From Erysipelotrichaceae bacterium 66202529 (GTDB lineage Bacteria > Bacillota_I > Bacilli_A > Erysipelotrichales > Erysipelotrichaceae), in contig CP046174.1 of assembly GCA_017161075.1 (NCBI GenBank), forward strand, positions 3,968,001 to 4,032,000: DNA of 64,000 nt, read 5' to 3'. The notes beneath the pieces were generated by a model, which worked only from the letters and a program-made list of their open reading frames with translations, did no database searches and was not told the origin of the DNA. The position numbers and the translations under genes were made by a program. Position 1 is the stretch's first letter. Each line of letters begins with the position of its first letter. Below are positions 7,805-16,604 of the stretch, in pieces.

Positions 7805-9160
7805 TTAATTACGTTCGCGCAGTATACGCATCGGTTCAAATTTCATCGCATAGAATGAGCTGACCGCACTTGCCAGGACAACTAGCAGAACCGCAATAGC
7901 ACTCAGCTGTGCAATCGTTGCTGCACTTAATACTGCATTGATATGTGTAATCGGTGCATTATCCGTGGCAAGACCACCCATAACCGTATTTCCGGTATTC
8001 ATAATATTTCCACCTGACTGTGATGCGAGTTTATTCGCAAGCATCATATCGGTAACCGGCTGTGCAATCAAACTTCCAATTACAAGACCTAAGATTAGAC
8101 ATACGACCATTATCATCAGGGATTCCAAAAGCATCTGCAATACGATACTGCTCTTTTTCATACCCATTGCACGCAGAACACCGATTTCATATTTTCTCTC
8201 CCGGATTGCCAGCATGGATAAGAGTAGTAAGATCGTTGTCCCCAGAACCAGTACTACCACAAGGAAAATATTCGCAATACCTGTCATTTGTTCAATCGGC
8301 TTAATAAATGCATGGTAGGCGATATCATCCGTTTTTACATTATAATAATCCGAAAGTCCTGCCTGCATGGCATCTTTTTTGAATGCTTCCAGATCCTTTG
8401 GATTGGAAAGGAAGAAGGTTCCCTGTAAAAGAGGCTTATACGCATATTCCTCATTGATGAGATTGTCTGTTTTGGTAAATACCTCAGCATAGGCATTGGT
8501 ATCATCATTGTGATAAATACCACTAATTTTATACGTCATTTCTTGCAATGTTTTTCCATTTAAATTCTTATCATGAATATCCTTTGCCTGAAAACTATCA
8601 CCGACCTTTAAGTCATTCATCTTTGCTAATTCATCTGATATCAAAGCATCATTTGCTGCTTCCGGATATTTTCCTTCAATCAGCTGTACCTGTCTATTTT
8701 GAAATACTTTGGCATTTTTTACATTGTCAAAGCCGCTAATATATAAATAAGGAATACGCGCCCGTTCCAGCGGCTCTCCGGCACGCTGCATTTCTGTATA
8801 ACGTTTTTCAATTGGCCGCTTATATTTCAAGTCATCTGCAATAGCCTCCATGGTAGCAGCATATTCAACCTTTTTGATATATTTGGACTTTGCCATTTTT
8901 CTGACAGTCTCATTGGATATGCCAGGTGTAAGGAAGGAATCGTTATTCTCCATTTCTTTTGAAATTCTCCAATAATCCTCCTCAATAAATACCTGTGTAC
9001 TGAGTTGACTTTTATAGTTTTTTGCTATCGTGTCCGTATTATCACGCACGATGATGGCAACACAGCTCATCGTGATAACCAGCAGGAAAATCACTGCGAT
9101 CATCAGATTTCTTCCAGCATTCTGAAAGATATTTTTAAACGCATTTTTCAAAATATACAT
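7805..9160 (-). CDS. FtsX-domain ABC transporter permease
   Basis: 451 residues: N-terminal helix (about 18-38), a long extracytoplasmic region (about 40-290) of MacB periplasmic-core type, then three helices forming the FtsX domain, including the conserved IRERKYEIGVLRAMGMKKSSI loop and a C-terminal FEPMRILRERN. It precedes its ATPase by 11 bases. It faces the response regulator gene across a shared control region with a perfect inverted repeat. Confidence 0.88.
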   Translation of the reverse strand: MYILKNAFKNIFQNAGRNLMIAVIFLLVITMSCVAIIVRDNTDTIAKNYKSQLSTQVFIEEDYWRISKEMENNDSFLTPGISNETVRKMAKSKYIKKVEYAATMEAIADDLKYKRPIEKRYTEMQRAGEPLERARIPYLYISGFDNVKNAKVFQNRQVQLIEGKYPEAANDALISDELAKMNDLKVGDSFQAKDIHDKNLNGKTLQEMTYKISGIYHNDDTNAYAEVFTKTDNLINEEYAYKPLLQGTFFLSNPKDLEAFKKDAMQAGLSDYYNVKTDDIAYHAFIKPIEQMTGIANIFLVVVLVLGTTILLLLSMLAIRERKYEIGVLRAMGMKKSSIVLQMLLESLMIMVVCLILGLVIGSLIAQPVTDMMLANKLASQSGGNIMNTGNTVMGGLATDNAPITHINAVLSAATIAQLSAIAVLLVVLASAVSSFYAMKFEPMRILRERN

Positions 9161-9206
9161 CTTTTATACCTCACTTTTCAATTACTGCATCATCATAGCA
9201 TAGCCA

Positions 9207-9246
9207 ATGTTAATTTTCAGGCAAGCCCTTGATTTAAAATTAACAT
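9207..9246. promoter_or_regulatory. Perfect 11-bp inverted repeat in divergent promoter region
   Basis: ATGTTAATTTT (9207-9217) and AAAATTAACAT (9236-9246) are exact reverse complements. One arm lies in the spacer region of the rightward promoter (-10 TATAAT at 9256-9261), the other in that of a probable leftward promoter. It is a likely binding site for the adjacent response regulator. Confidence 0.55.
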
Positions 9247-9303
9247 AAAATATACTATAATGTTTTCAGTGAAGCATTCACTTTATCAGGAAAGGATGAT
9301 TAT

Positions 9304-9972
9304 ATGCGGTTGCTGGTTATAGAAGATAATAGGGAATTGGCGACGTTGATGACAGAACAGCTACATACGTTCGGATTTGTATGCGACAGCGCTCATGATG
9401 GAGAAACTGCGGATCAGAAAATACATGATACGGCATATGATGCCGCATTGCTTGATTTGAATCTTCCGGACACTGACGGCTTCGATCTCCTGAAAAGCTG
9501 GCGGAATCAGGCTGTGGATACCCCTGTTCTAATTGTCACTGCACGTGATGATCTGGATGAGCGGGTGAAGGGTTTGCAGCTGGGTGGGGATGATTATATT
9601 ACCAAGCCGTTTGAATTTGAGGAACTAAATGCACGGATTCAGGCAGTTATACGCCGGTTTCGTGGAAGACCGACAGCAGACATCAAGGTAGAGGGTCTGA
9701 TTATAAATCCGGCCTCCAGAAGTGTTAGCCTGGATTATCACAAAGTACTTTTGTCTCCGAAGGAATATGATATCCTCGAATATATCGCCAGCCAGCATCC
9801 CAGAGTCATATCCAATTATGAGATTGCAGAGCATGTATACGATGAGGACTTTGATCCCTTCTCCGGTGTTATCCGTGTTCATATGGCGAATATTCGTAAA
9901 AAGCTGATGCTTGATGGAAAATCCATATTGTGCAATGAAAAGGGGAAAGGGTATTACTTATGTCATCCATAA
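9304..9972 (+). CDS. OmpR-family response regulator
   Basis: 222 residues: receiver domain with acidic cluster IEDN, phospho-Asp in AALLDLNLPDTDG (about residue 51), Thr in LIVTARDD and Lys in ITKPFEFEE; then a winged-helix domain (YDILEYIASQHPRVISNYEIAEHVY, VHMANIRKKL). The kinase gene overlaps its last 13 bases. It probably regulates itself and the divergent ABC transporter. Confidence 0.93.
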   Translation: MRLLVIEDNRELATLMTEQLHTFGFVCDSAHDGETADQKIHDTAYDAALLDLNLPDTDGFDLLKSWRNQAVDTPVLIVTARDDLDERVKGLQLGGDDYITKPFEFEELNARIQAVIRRFRGRPTADIKVEGLIINPASRSVSLDYHKVLLSPKEYDILEYIASQHPRVISNYEIAEHVYDEDFDPFSGVIRVHMANIRKKLMLDGKSILCNEKGKGYYLCHP

Positions 9973-10997
9973 CTAAGAAAAAATATGTTTTAATCTGTTG
10001 CTATGCGACTACGCTGACCTTTGCAATTCTGCTGTGCTTTATCTTCTTCACCAGTCAATCCAATGCCGATATGCAAAGGATACCGGAGATTCTTTATTCC
10101 ACCCGATACAGCAGTGAAATCATTTATATGAAACCCATAACATCACAACAACTGTATGATTTTTTCAGACAATCGTTCTTTCAATATCTGCCTCTTTTGA
10201 TAGCTGCAATCTGCTTTCTCATACTTATTCTGTCCGGTTTCCTGCTAATGGGTATCAAGCTGCTGGATAAGAAGCAGGAAAATAAGATTGCACATGATCT
10301 GTTACATGTCGGAGATGAAGAAACTAACTCTCTTGAAGAACCCTTTACCAGCGAATATGCACAAATCAATAAAAAGCTTTCCGCATATGATGAGGATCAG
10401 CGCAGACTCCATTCATATATTGCGCATGAGCAGAAAAATTTAATCATGCTTATTAAAGGTAAAATAGCTGCCGGTAATGATATTAGCAGTGATATGGATA
10501 CAATGTCTCGCTCTATTGATGATATTTTAGCTCTTTCTGCACATAAAAATACACAAAAGAGCATATGTGATCTGGCACTGATTGCTGCAGAGGAATATGA
10601 CAGCTACCACGCAGTTTATGATAAGCTGTCCTTTGATTTCGAGGAGGATGCCAGTTACCGTATACTTGGAAAAGAGCAATGGCTGAGAAGAGCACTTGAT
10701 AATCTCATAGAAAATGCAATCAAATACGGGAATCAGAAGGAAATCAATATTTACCTGAAACAGAAATATCACAGTGTTCTTCTCTATGTTCAAGATCATG
10801 GTAAGGGGATCAGTGAAGCTGAACAGGAAAAAATATTTGACTACACCTACCGCATCCATCCACAAAAATTGGACGGATATGGAATCGGATTAAGTCTTGT
10901 ATCCCATGTATGTGATTTATGTGACGGCTTTATCCATGTAAAAAGCGAAGAGTATAAAGGCAGCACGTTTATCCTTTCATTTCCTTTACAGGATTGA
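9960..10997 (+). CDS. Sensor histidine kinase
   Basis: 345 residues: membrane helices about 8-30 and 76-99 enclosing a 45-residue extracytoplasmic loop, a DHp segment with phospho-His in YIAHEQKNLIML (an HExxN-type box), and a HATPase domain with N-box DNLIENAIKYG, DHGKGISEAE and GYGIGLSLV. It begins inside the response regulator gene, so the two are co-translated. Partner of the adjacent regulator and likely sensor for the MacB-type transporter. Confidence 0.92.
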   Translation: MSSITKKKYVLICCYATTLTFAILLCFIFFTSQSNADMQRIPEILYSTRYSSEIIYMKPITSQQLYDFFRQSFFQYLPLLIAAICFLILILSGFLLMGIKLLDKKQENKIAHDLLHVGDEETNSLEEPFTSEYAQINKKLSAYDEDQRRLHSYIAHEQKNLIMLIKGKIAAGNDISSDMDTMSRSIDDILALSAHKNTQKSICDLALIAAEEYDSYHAVYDKLSFDFEEDASYRILGKEQWLRRALDNLIENAIKYGNQKEINIYLKQKYHSVLLYVQDHGKGISEAEQEKIFDYTYRIHPQKLDGYGIGLSLVSHVCDLCDGFIHVKSEEYKGSTFILSFPLQD

Positions 10998-11180
10998 AGT
11001 ATTCCTGCAATTAAGCATATGTATTTGTATTAACCGCTGTACAGAATACACATAAACATTTATGATACCAGATAGTTATGCATATATAACACAAGATGAG
11101 ACCTTCCTTTTTCCATTATTCTACCCCTGGATTTGCTTAAACAGCATGTTCCTGTGCTTGATTATTAAGCAGAGCATAAA
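10998..11180. other. Non-coding stretch after histidine kinase
   Basis: No supported gene. An open frame at 11062-11283 lacks a ribosome site and runs through a strong terminator. Confidence 0.5.
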
Positions 11181-11228
11181 AAAACAGATGACTCTAAGGA
11201 ATTTTACTTTCCTTTTATCATCTGTTTT
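11181..11228. terminator. Bidirectional terminator between kinase and PTS locus 2
   Basis: Perfect 11-bp stem AAAACAGATGA / TCATCTGTTTT with an inner AAGGA / TCCTT pairing. T-rich on the plus side, TTTTTTT on the minus side. Confidence 0.75.
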
Positions 11229-11352
11229 CTTTCTTCTACCCACACTTTTGTTTACAGCGTCATTTTACACAACCACTCTCTAGTTTACATAACCGTTTTT
11301 TGCATTCTTTTGCTGGATATCTGTCCGAGAGTGCAGGACAAAGAATATTCTA

Positions 11353-12645
11353 TTATCCGAAAATTTTATCCTGTTCCTGACGCAGCTTGTAAATCAGCGT
11401 AGTTGTATCAAGCTCAATATCATCATAGGTAATCAATTCCCCTTTTTTCACATCGCGCTTCATCACTGCCTTATTATTTACAAGACCATATGGAACATAG
11501 CCCTTTTCCTTAGCTACCTCATGCTTACAGATAGACCCATAGGTTGTATAGCCGCCAATACCGTCAATGGTCTGTCCTGCTTTCAGATCAATCTTCGCCA
11601 CTGTGATACATTCGGAAACTAAGCCGTTTTTTGGTACGATTGTCGGCTCCCCGTCAATAACAACCTTTGCGGCAGTCAGCGGAGTTTCCAGATTGCACAG
11701 GTGGTATGGACGATACAATGTCCACAGCGGGCCAGGCCCCATGGAATGATACTGCATCTGGTATGCGATTTCCTCATTATCCGTAGCAACGGTCACAAAT
11801 ACACCCGGTGCAATTCCGTTTACATACTCAACAACACCATGCTGATTCAGAATACCGCCATCCTCTTTCAGCTTATAGGTCTCATTCAGACTCTTTACAT
11901 CACTGGCAATACCATGCCCACCGATAACATCCGGTACCAGACCGGTAGCATTTGACATTGCCGTCATTTCCACCATCGTCTTTGTTCCATCCTTGAATGC
12001 ACACAGCATCTTTGGTGACATTTTTCTTCTTGTAGCCTCCTCCAGAACGGTATCCGGATTACAGCTTTTATCAATACGGTTATTCTTTCCTTTTCCCATA
12101 ACCTTAACTTCCAACCCCATAGCGGTTGCGAAATCATACAGCTCCATAACGGCACCCGGCTCATCTCCGGCACTGCCTGTATAAATAACACCGTTATCCT
12201 TTGCCATTTTATCCAGCAGAGGTCCGATAACGACATCCGTTTCCACGTTCAGCATAACCACATGCTTTTTGTTTTTAATTGCATCGGTTGCGACCTTTGC
12301 GCCAACATCAGGAACACCGGTAGCATCGATTGCCACCTCTACTGGACGACATTGGGAAATCAGATTAGAATTTGTCGTAGCGACATACTTTCCTTCCTCC
12401 ATCGCCTTGTCTGCTTCTGCAATATCATTGGTACAAACGATATCCTCATCCTTTACGCCTGCATACTTAAATGCGTGAACTGCAAGCTCCTGGTCGATAT
12501 CAGATACAACAGCTGGTGTGATTCCCTTCATCAGCACCATCTGCGTAACCATACCGCGCCCCATCTGACCGGCACCAACAATACCGCATTTGATGATTTT
12601 CCCTTCTTCTTCTCTTTTCGCAAGCTTTTTGTTCATGTTTAACAT
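11353..12645 (-). CDS. Homoserine-dehydrogenase-like (DRL family) NAD(P) oxidoreductase with SAF domain
   Basis: 430 residues. N-terminal Rossmann domain (GIVGAGQMGRGM, about 21-32), middle catalytic region (NVETDVVIGPLLDKMAKDNG, SAGDEPGAVMELYDF) and a C-terminal SAF domain (about 345-420). This is the architecture of the DRL family, which includes the alternative DXP reductoisomerase described in Brucella and many relatives in polyol gene clusters. It lies 126 bases after the glucitol-type EIIA gene, so the likely substrate is the phosphorylated polyol imported by this PTS. Reaction not proven by sequence. AGGAGG precedes the ATG. Confidence 0.75.
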   Translation of the reverse strand: MLNMNKKLAKREEEGKIIKCGIVGAGQMGRGMVTQMVLMKGITPAVVSDIDQELAVHAFKYAGVKDEDIVCTNDIAEADKAMEEGKYVATTNSNLISQCRPVEVAIDATGVPDVGAKVATDAIKNKKHVVMLNVETDVVIGPLLDKMAKDNGVIYTGSAGDEPGAVMELYDFATAMGLEVKVMGKGKNNRIDKSCNPDTVLEEATRRKMSPKMLCAFKDGTKTMVEMTAMSNATGLVPDVIGGHGIASDVKSLNETYKLKEDGGILNQHGVVEYVNGIAPGVFVTVATDNEEIAYQMQYHSMGPGPLWTLYRPYHLCNLETPLTAAKVVIDGEPTIVPKNGLVSECITVAKIDLKAGQTIDGIGGYTTYGSICKHEVAKEKGYVPYGLVNNKAVMKRDVKKGELITYDDIELDTTTLIYKLRQEQDKIFG

Positions 12646-12771
12646 AACAGATATCCTCCTTTTTTTATCTATATATATCCTGTTATTTTCCTTACATTTC
12701 TATCAATACCCTAATTCCCTGCTTTATAAATTCCACTGTACTGCTTCGCTTTCTAGCTGCTAATCAATATG

Positions 12772-13137
12772 CTATTCGATTTCTATCGTTCCACCGACAA
12801 CCAGCTGTTCCGCTTTGATCGGCTCTCCAATCAGCTCGATAATGCCCGGTCGTTCCACAGTGTCCAGTCCCTTAAAGGACAAAGTACAATGCCCCAGCTC
12901 CTTCAGTGTGTTGAGGGCTTCCCATCCAACATCGGATATCGTATATTCCACACCGCAGATGCGGACAGTATCGCCCTTTTTCGGATCTTCCTTCAATTCG
13001 CTTTTGGTATGCAGCACAGAGATATCTGCCAGCTCCGAAGGTGCATCCTCATTAAAGATAATAATGAAGTTACAGCATTCATCCAGAAAATCCAGTGCAC
13101 AGGAGCCAAGTCCTGTAATCGTTGCCTGATATTTCAT
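12772..13137 (-). CDS. PTS glucitol/sorbitol-type EIIA component (locus 2)
   Basis: 121 residues, full-length match to the EIIA at 3209-3574. His43 in ADISVLHTKSE is the expected phosphorylation site. It follows the EIIBC gene by 11 bases and precedes the DRL-like oxidoreductase, so it belongs to the operon regulator, gutM, EIIC, EIIBC, EIIA, oxidoreductase. Confidence 0.92.
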   Translation of the reverse strand: MKYQATITGLGSCALDFLDECCNFIIIFNEDAPSELADISVLHTKSELKEDPKKGDTVRICGVEYTISDVGWEALNTLKELGHCTLSFKGLDTVERPGIIELIGEPIKAEQLVVGGTIEIE

Positions 13138-13148
13138 GAGTTCACCTT

Positions 13149-14147
13149 TTAATACATTCCAATACTGAACACGAAGGCGATAATAACAGCCAGCGGGCCG
13201 GTAATCACACGGGAATATAAGACGGCAGGAACACCAAATTCAATGGTTTCCGGTTCTGCTTCCCCAAGAGACAGACCAACGGGTACAAAGTCACCACCGA
13301 CCTGTGCATTGATAGCAAACAATGCAGGAAGCGCATACTGTGCAGGAATATTCCCCAATCCGATCTCAGCACCAAGCAAGGTACCGACCACCTGTGCGAT
13401 AACTGCACCCGGTCCTAAAATCGGTGACAAAAATGGCAGACCGCAAATGAGTGAGATAACAATCATACCCGGCATGGTCGAACAAAGCGGAGATATCGTA
13501 TTTGCGATGACATTTCCCAGTCCGCTGACCTGAATGATTCCAAGAATTGTGGATGTAAAGGCCATGAACGGCAATACGTTTTTGATAACCATTTCAATCG
13601 ATTCACGCCCGGCCGCAAAGAATTTATTTACCACCTGTCCGACACCGATACCGATGCGGGTGATGATACCCGGCTTTTTCCCCTGATTGGCTTCCTCCAG
13701 CTCTTTTCTGGCCTGTGCCTTTGTCTTTGGGGCACCTGGTTCCTTCTTTTCTTCTGTGATGGTTTCTGTTTTCACTTCTTCATCTGTAAATACGATGTTA
13801 TCCTCTTTTACATCGGATACATAGATATCCTCCGTGATAAACTGTGCCAGCGGGCCGACAGCACCAACCGGTACAAGATTAACTGTGCTGATTCTTTTTT
13901 TCGGATAGACACCGCAGCGTGCAGTACCGCCGCAATCGACAACAGCGACAAGAATCTGTTCATCCGGTACTGTTGTTTTAAATCCGTCTATTGTTTCAGC
14001 TCCACACATTTCTGCAATTTTTGCGGCAATCGGATGAATTCCTCCTCCAGTTACACACAAGACCTTATTACGTACTTCCGTGGGCTCCAATACCAGCGGG
14101 CCACCCCAGCCGCTGCTTCCCTTTGTGATTTTTACCTTTCTGTACAT
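13149..14147 (-). CDS. PTS glucitol/sorbitol-type EIIBC component (locus 2)
   Basis: 332 residues of SrlE/GutE type. EIIB part residues 1-110 (SGWGGPLVL, VTGGGIHP, phospho-Cys region with Cys72 and Cys78 in VDCGGTARCGVYPKK), a charged Lys/Glu-rich linker about 120-155, then a membrane half with GRESIEMVIKNVLPFMAFTS, FLSPILGPGAVIAQVVG and ending FVFSIGMY. Starts three bases after the EIIC stop codon. Together with EIIC it forms the permease that phosphorylates the polyol on entry. Confidence 0.93.
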   Translation of the reverse strand: MYRKVKITKGSSGWGGPLVLEPTEVRNKVLCVTGGGIHPIAAKIAEMCGAETIDGFKTTVPDEQILVAVVDCGGTARCGVYPKKRISTVNLVPVGAVGPLAQFITEDIYVSDVKEDNIVFTDEEVKTETITEEKKEPGAPKTKAQARKELEEANQGKKPGIITRIGIGVGQVVNKFFAAGRESIEMVIKNVLPFMAFTSTILGIIQVSGLGNVIANTISPLCSTMPGMIVISLICGLPFLSPILGPGAVIAQVVGTLLGAEIGLGNIPAQYALPALFAINAQVGGDFVPVGLSLGEAEPETIEFGVPAVLYSRVITGPLAVIIAFVFSIGMY

Positions 14148-14150
14148 ATC

Positions 14151-14690
14151 CTAGTCCTCCGTATTTTTTGTATTTGTGAATTTTGAAGTCAGACGCAGAT
14201 AGATTTTCTCCGTCAAGACGCCTCTGATCAGAATAACGATCAGACCGACGATGAAATAGCGGACTGCCAAATCACCAAGTGGCAGATTCAGCTTTGTAAT
14301 CCCTGCCGCAATTCCCATGTATACAAACAGCTCCCCGGGGTTCGCATGTGGAAACAGTCCGGTAACCGGATGCAGAAAGCTGACACAGGAATCATAATAC
14401 GCAGGCTTGTACTTTTCCTCAACGAAGCGCCCGAAGGTGTAACACATCGGGTTTCCCAGAAACAGTACTGCCAGTACCGGTACGACGGTATAACGCGCTA
14501 TTGTGAATCGTGTGAGCTTTTTCGTGAAGTTCTCTACTCGTTTTTCTCCAATCAGTTTAATGATGGAGTTAATGGCTGTCATCAGACAGATTACCATAGG
14601 TATAATTCCTGTAACCCAGCCTACGAATGTTTCTCCGCCTGCCTGAAACAATGCCATGAATCCTTGTGCAAAATCAGATATGAATTCCAT
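14151..14690 (-). CDS. PTS glucitol/sorbitol-type EIIC component (locus 2)
   Basis: 179 residues of SrlA/GutA type with about four membrane helices and the conserved VLFLGNPMCYTFGRF and LHPVTGLFPHANPGELFVYMG. It corresponds to residues 1-180 of the fused protein at 3590-5122. It is separated from EIIBC by three bases, so loss of one stop codon and a frame adjustment would give the fused form. Confidence 0.93.
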   Translation of the reverse strand: MEFISDFAQGFMALFQAGGETFVGWVTGIIPMVICLMTAINSIIKLIGEKRVENFTKKLTRFTIARYTVVPVLAVLFLGNPMCYTFGRFVEEKYKPAYYDSCVSFLHPVTGLFPHANPGELFVYMGIAAGITKLNLPLGDLAVRYFIVGLIVILIRGVLTEKIYLRLTSKFTNTKNTED

Positions 14691-14704
14691 ACGTCACTTC
14701 CTCC

Positions 14705-15169
14705 TTATGTCAATTCTGGCTTACGCAGCTCAAGATGCTCGGCCGTATCCATCTCAACTGTGCAGTCTGCATTACGGAAACGCAGCTCCAGCGCTTCCAA
14801 TGCCTGTATATATCCTCGATATTGTTTCTGTTTCTTCGTTTCCATGGCACGAAACATATGCAGAAACTCATCGATTGATACCCCGATCAATGCTTTTCCC
14901 AGCAATTCCCTAACCGGATGAAATTTTGCCAGGAAGGTTTTTCCATCCATAATCTCACAATCCGTAATGATCTGTTCTTTATCACAGGCCATGATTACAA
15001 TATTTCCATTAAAGAACCGACCTCTTTTCTGTCCGATTCCAACATTTCCCTTTTTATGAACACGCCGTATCGCTGCTTTGTAGCTTCTAATCTGAAATAC
15101 ACCGCCAATGGCCTGCATTATAAACAGTGCAATAGCAATCATAAAAATCAGCATCATATCTCTTGTCAT
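14705..15169 (-). CDS. gutM: GutM-like glucitol operon activator
   Basis: 154 residues: one N-terminal membrane helix (MLIFMIAIALFIMQAIGGVF) and a soluble domain with the family pattern HKKGNVGIGQKRGRFFNGNIVIMACD. GutM proteins accompany glucitol PTS operons and affect their expression. Its start overlaps the stop of the SorC-type regulator by four bases, coupling the two regulators. Locus 1 has no gutM. Confidence 0.85.
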   Translation of the reverse strand: MTRDMMLIFMIAIALFIMQAIGGVFQIRSYKAAIRRVHKKGNVGIGQKRGRFFNGNIVIMACDKEQIITDCEIMDGKTFLAKFHPVRELLGKALIGVSIDEFLHMFRAMETKKQKQYRGYIQALEALELRFRNADCTVEMDTAEHLELRKPELT

Positions 15170-16152
15170 GACGTTTCCTCCTCCATAAGCGTAAGCAATT
15201 TCTTTACACAGCTGATATCTGTTATCAGAATATTGATTTTTCCTGCGCGAATCACACCGAGAATCGCCTTGCTTTTTTCCTCACCAACCGCGATACCGAT
15301 ACGGTTTTCAATCTGCATAAGCGCCTCATCAGACAGCCCCATCACACGCTCATTGAATTCGTGAAACGGTTCACTGTTTCCGTCTTTATCCAGAAACCTC
15401 AGCAGCACATCACCAACTGCCCCCTGCTCCTTAAATGCTTCATAATCCTCCTTACTGAGATAGCCGCATTTCACAAGGGTGGAATCCCTGGAGCTGCAGG
15501 AGCCGATTCCCATAATAACGGTCTTCAGTTTTTTGAACAATGCGGTCACTTCCTGTACCGGGCGTTCCTTCAGAAAGCCCTCCATGATATTGGTATCCTG
15601 AAACATGGCCGGAGCGAAGAACTGGACGGCTCTGCCCTGGAATTTCTTTGCGAACGCATTGGCAATCTCGTTGGAATGATAGCCCTCATCTGATTGTAGC
15701 TGTGTACCAACACCGCCAACAACCGGAACAAAGGTACACTCCATTTCCTCTACACTGTTTTTCACATTTGCCAGATTATACAGCGTCTTTCCCATAGAAA
15801 CACCAATGTAATCCTGATTATGGAAAATGCGGGCCAGATAGGCAAGTGCTTCTTCATTTACTCTCTGCATATGATCTGCTTTGCTTTCCAGCTCCATCTC
15901 ATCGACAATCAGAACTTCCTTCAAGCCAAGCTGCTGTTCAATTCTCCGTTCCAGCTCGCCATACAGGATACTGTCCGGATTGTCCAGCTCTATCCGTACG
16001 ACACCGTTTTCCTTTCCTGCCTTCAACAGCCGTGAAACAGTTGCCCGTGAGATACCCAGTTGATCACAGATTTCCTTTTGTCCAAGACCATCCATGTAAT
16101 AGAGATAACAGCATTTATAAATCAGACGGGCATCGTCTACAATTTTTTTCAT
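15166..16152 (-). CDS. SorC/DeoR-type sugar-binding transcriptional regulator (locus 2)
   Basis: 328 residues with HTH GQKEICDQLGISRATVSRLL and the phosphosugar-binding domain (GVSMGKTLYN, VVGGVGTQ, VIMGIGSCSSRDS). Very close paralogue of the regulator at 5147-6130: the first 45 residues differ at few positions. First gene of the second PTS operon. The conserved recognition helix and similar upstream DNA suggest shared or overlapping operator recognition. Confidence 0.92.
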   Translation of the reverse strand: MKKIVDDARLIYKCCYLYYMDGLGQKEICDQLGISRATVSRLLKAGKENGVVRIELDNPDSILYGELERRIEQQLGLKEVLIVDEMELESKADHMQRVNEEALAYLARIFHNQDYIGVSMGKTLYNLANVKNSVEEMECTFVPVVGGVGTQLQSDEGYHSNEIANAFAKKFQGRAVQFFAPAMFQDTNIMEGFLKERPVQEVTALFKKLKTVIMGIGSCSSRDSTLVKCGYLSKEDYEAFKEQGAVGDVLLRFLDKDGNSEPFHEFNERVMGLSDEALMQIENRIGIAVGEEKSKAILGVIRAGKINILITDISCVKKLLTLMEEETS

Positions 16153-16167
16153 TTCTGCGCCTCCTCT

Positions 16168-16182
16168 CTGTAAGCGGTTCCT
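16168..16182. promoter_or_regulatory. cre-like CcpA site, PTS locus 2
   Basis: CTGTAAGCGGTTCCT fits the cre consensus at all fixed positions but the first. It sits at about +6 to +20 of the predicted transcript, the same place as in locus 1. Confidence 0.6.
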
Positions 16183-16194
16183 TTATCTGTCTCT

Positions 16195-16223
16195 AGATTA
16201 CCACAGCATTTTATTGAGGTCAA
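16195..16223 (-). promoter_or_regulatory. Promoter of PTS locus 2
   Basis: Minus strand TTGACC (16218-16223), 17-bp spacer beginning TCAATA as in locus 1, TAATCT (16195-16200). A CTGAACA element shared with locus 1 lies just upstream at 16234-16240. Confidence 0.65.
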
Positions 16224-16240
16224 TGCATATATGCTGAACA

Positions 16241-16551
16241 TATGTATAAGTGAAAATTCAAGTGTTATTATCTTAATCTTTTGTTCTTCATTGAAATAAT
16301 GGTTAAATGATAACTTTTTCACAAAAGCAAAATAGAGCGATAAATAAAGCATTTTTTCGTATTTCAATAAAGATTTATAGTTCTTTACATTCGTTCAATG
16401 TTTACATATTTTCTGTCTTCTCATGAATAACACGGGATAAAGTCGTGAAAGTATCGATATTTTCACAGCTTTTTTTACACAATAACCCATACAATTAGCA
16501 AAGGAATTGTACGAATGTATAAGCTACCTTCGTAACAGAGATAGTATGCTT
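16241..16551. other. Non-coding gap between divergent operons
   Basis: AT-rich. Beyond the two divergent promoters at its ends I see no gene or clear repeat here. Confidence 0.5.
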
Positions 16552-16580
16552 TTTACGGAATCGTTTTTTCATGATACAAT
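16552..16580 (+). promoter_or_regulatory. Promoter of the M24 peptidase gene
   Basis: TTTACG (16552-16557), 17-bp spacer, TACAAT (16575-16580), followed by an AGAGGA ribosome site at 16591. Confidence 0.5.
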
Positions 16581-16604
16581 AGACCTGAAAAGAGGACTGA
16601 TAGC

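Noticed and set aside
11062..11283. Hydrophobic 73-codon frame after the histidine kinase
   Set aside because: No ribosome site, and it runs straight through a perfect 11-bp terminator stem.
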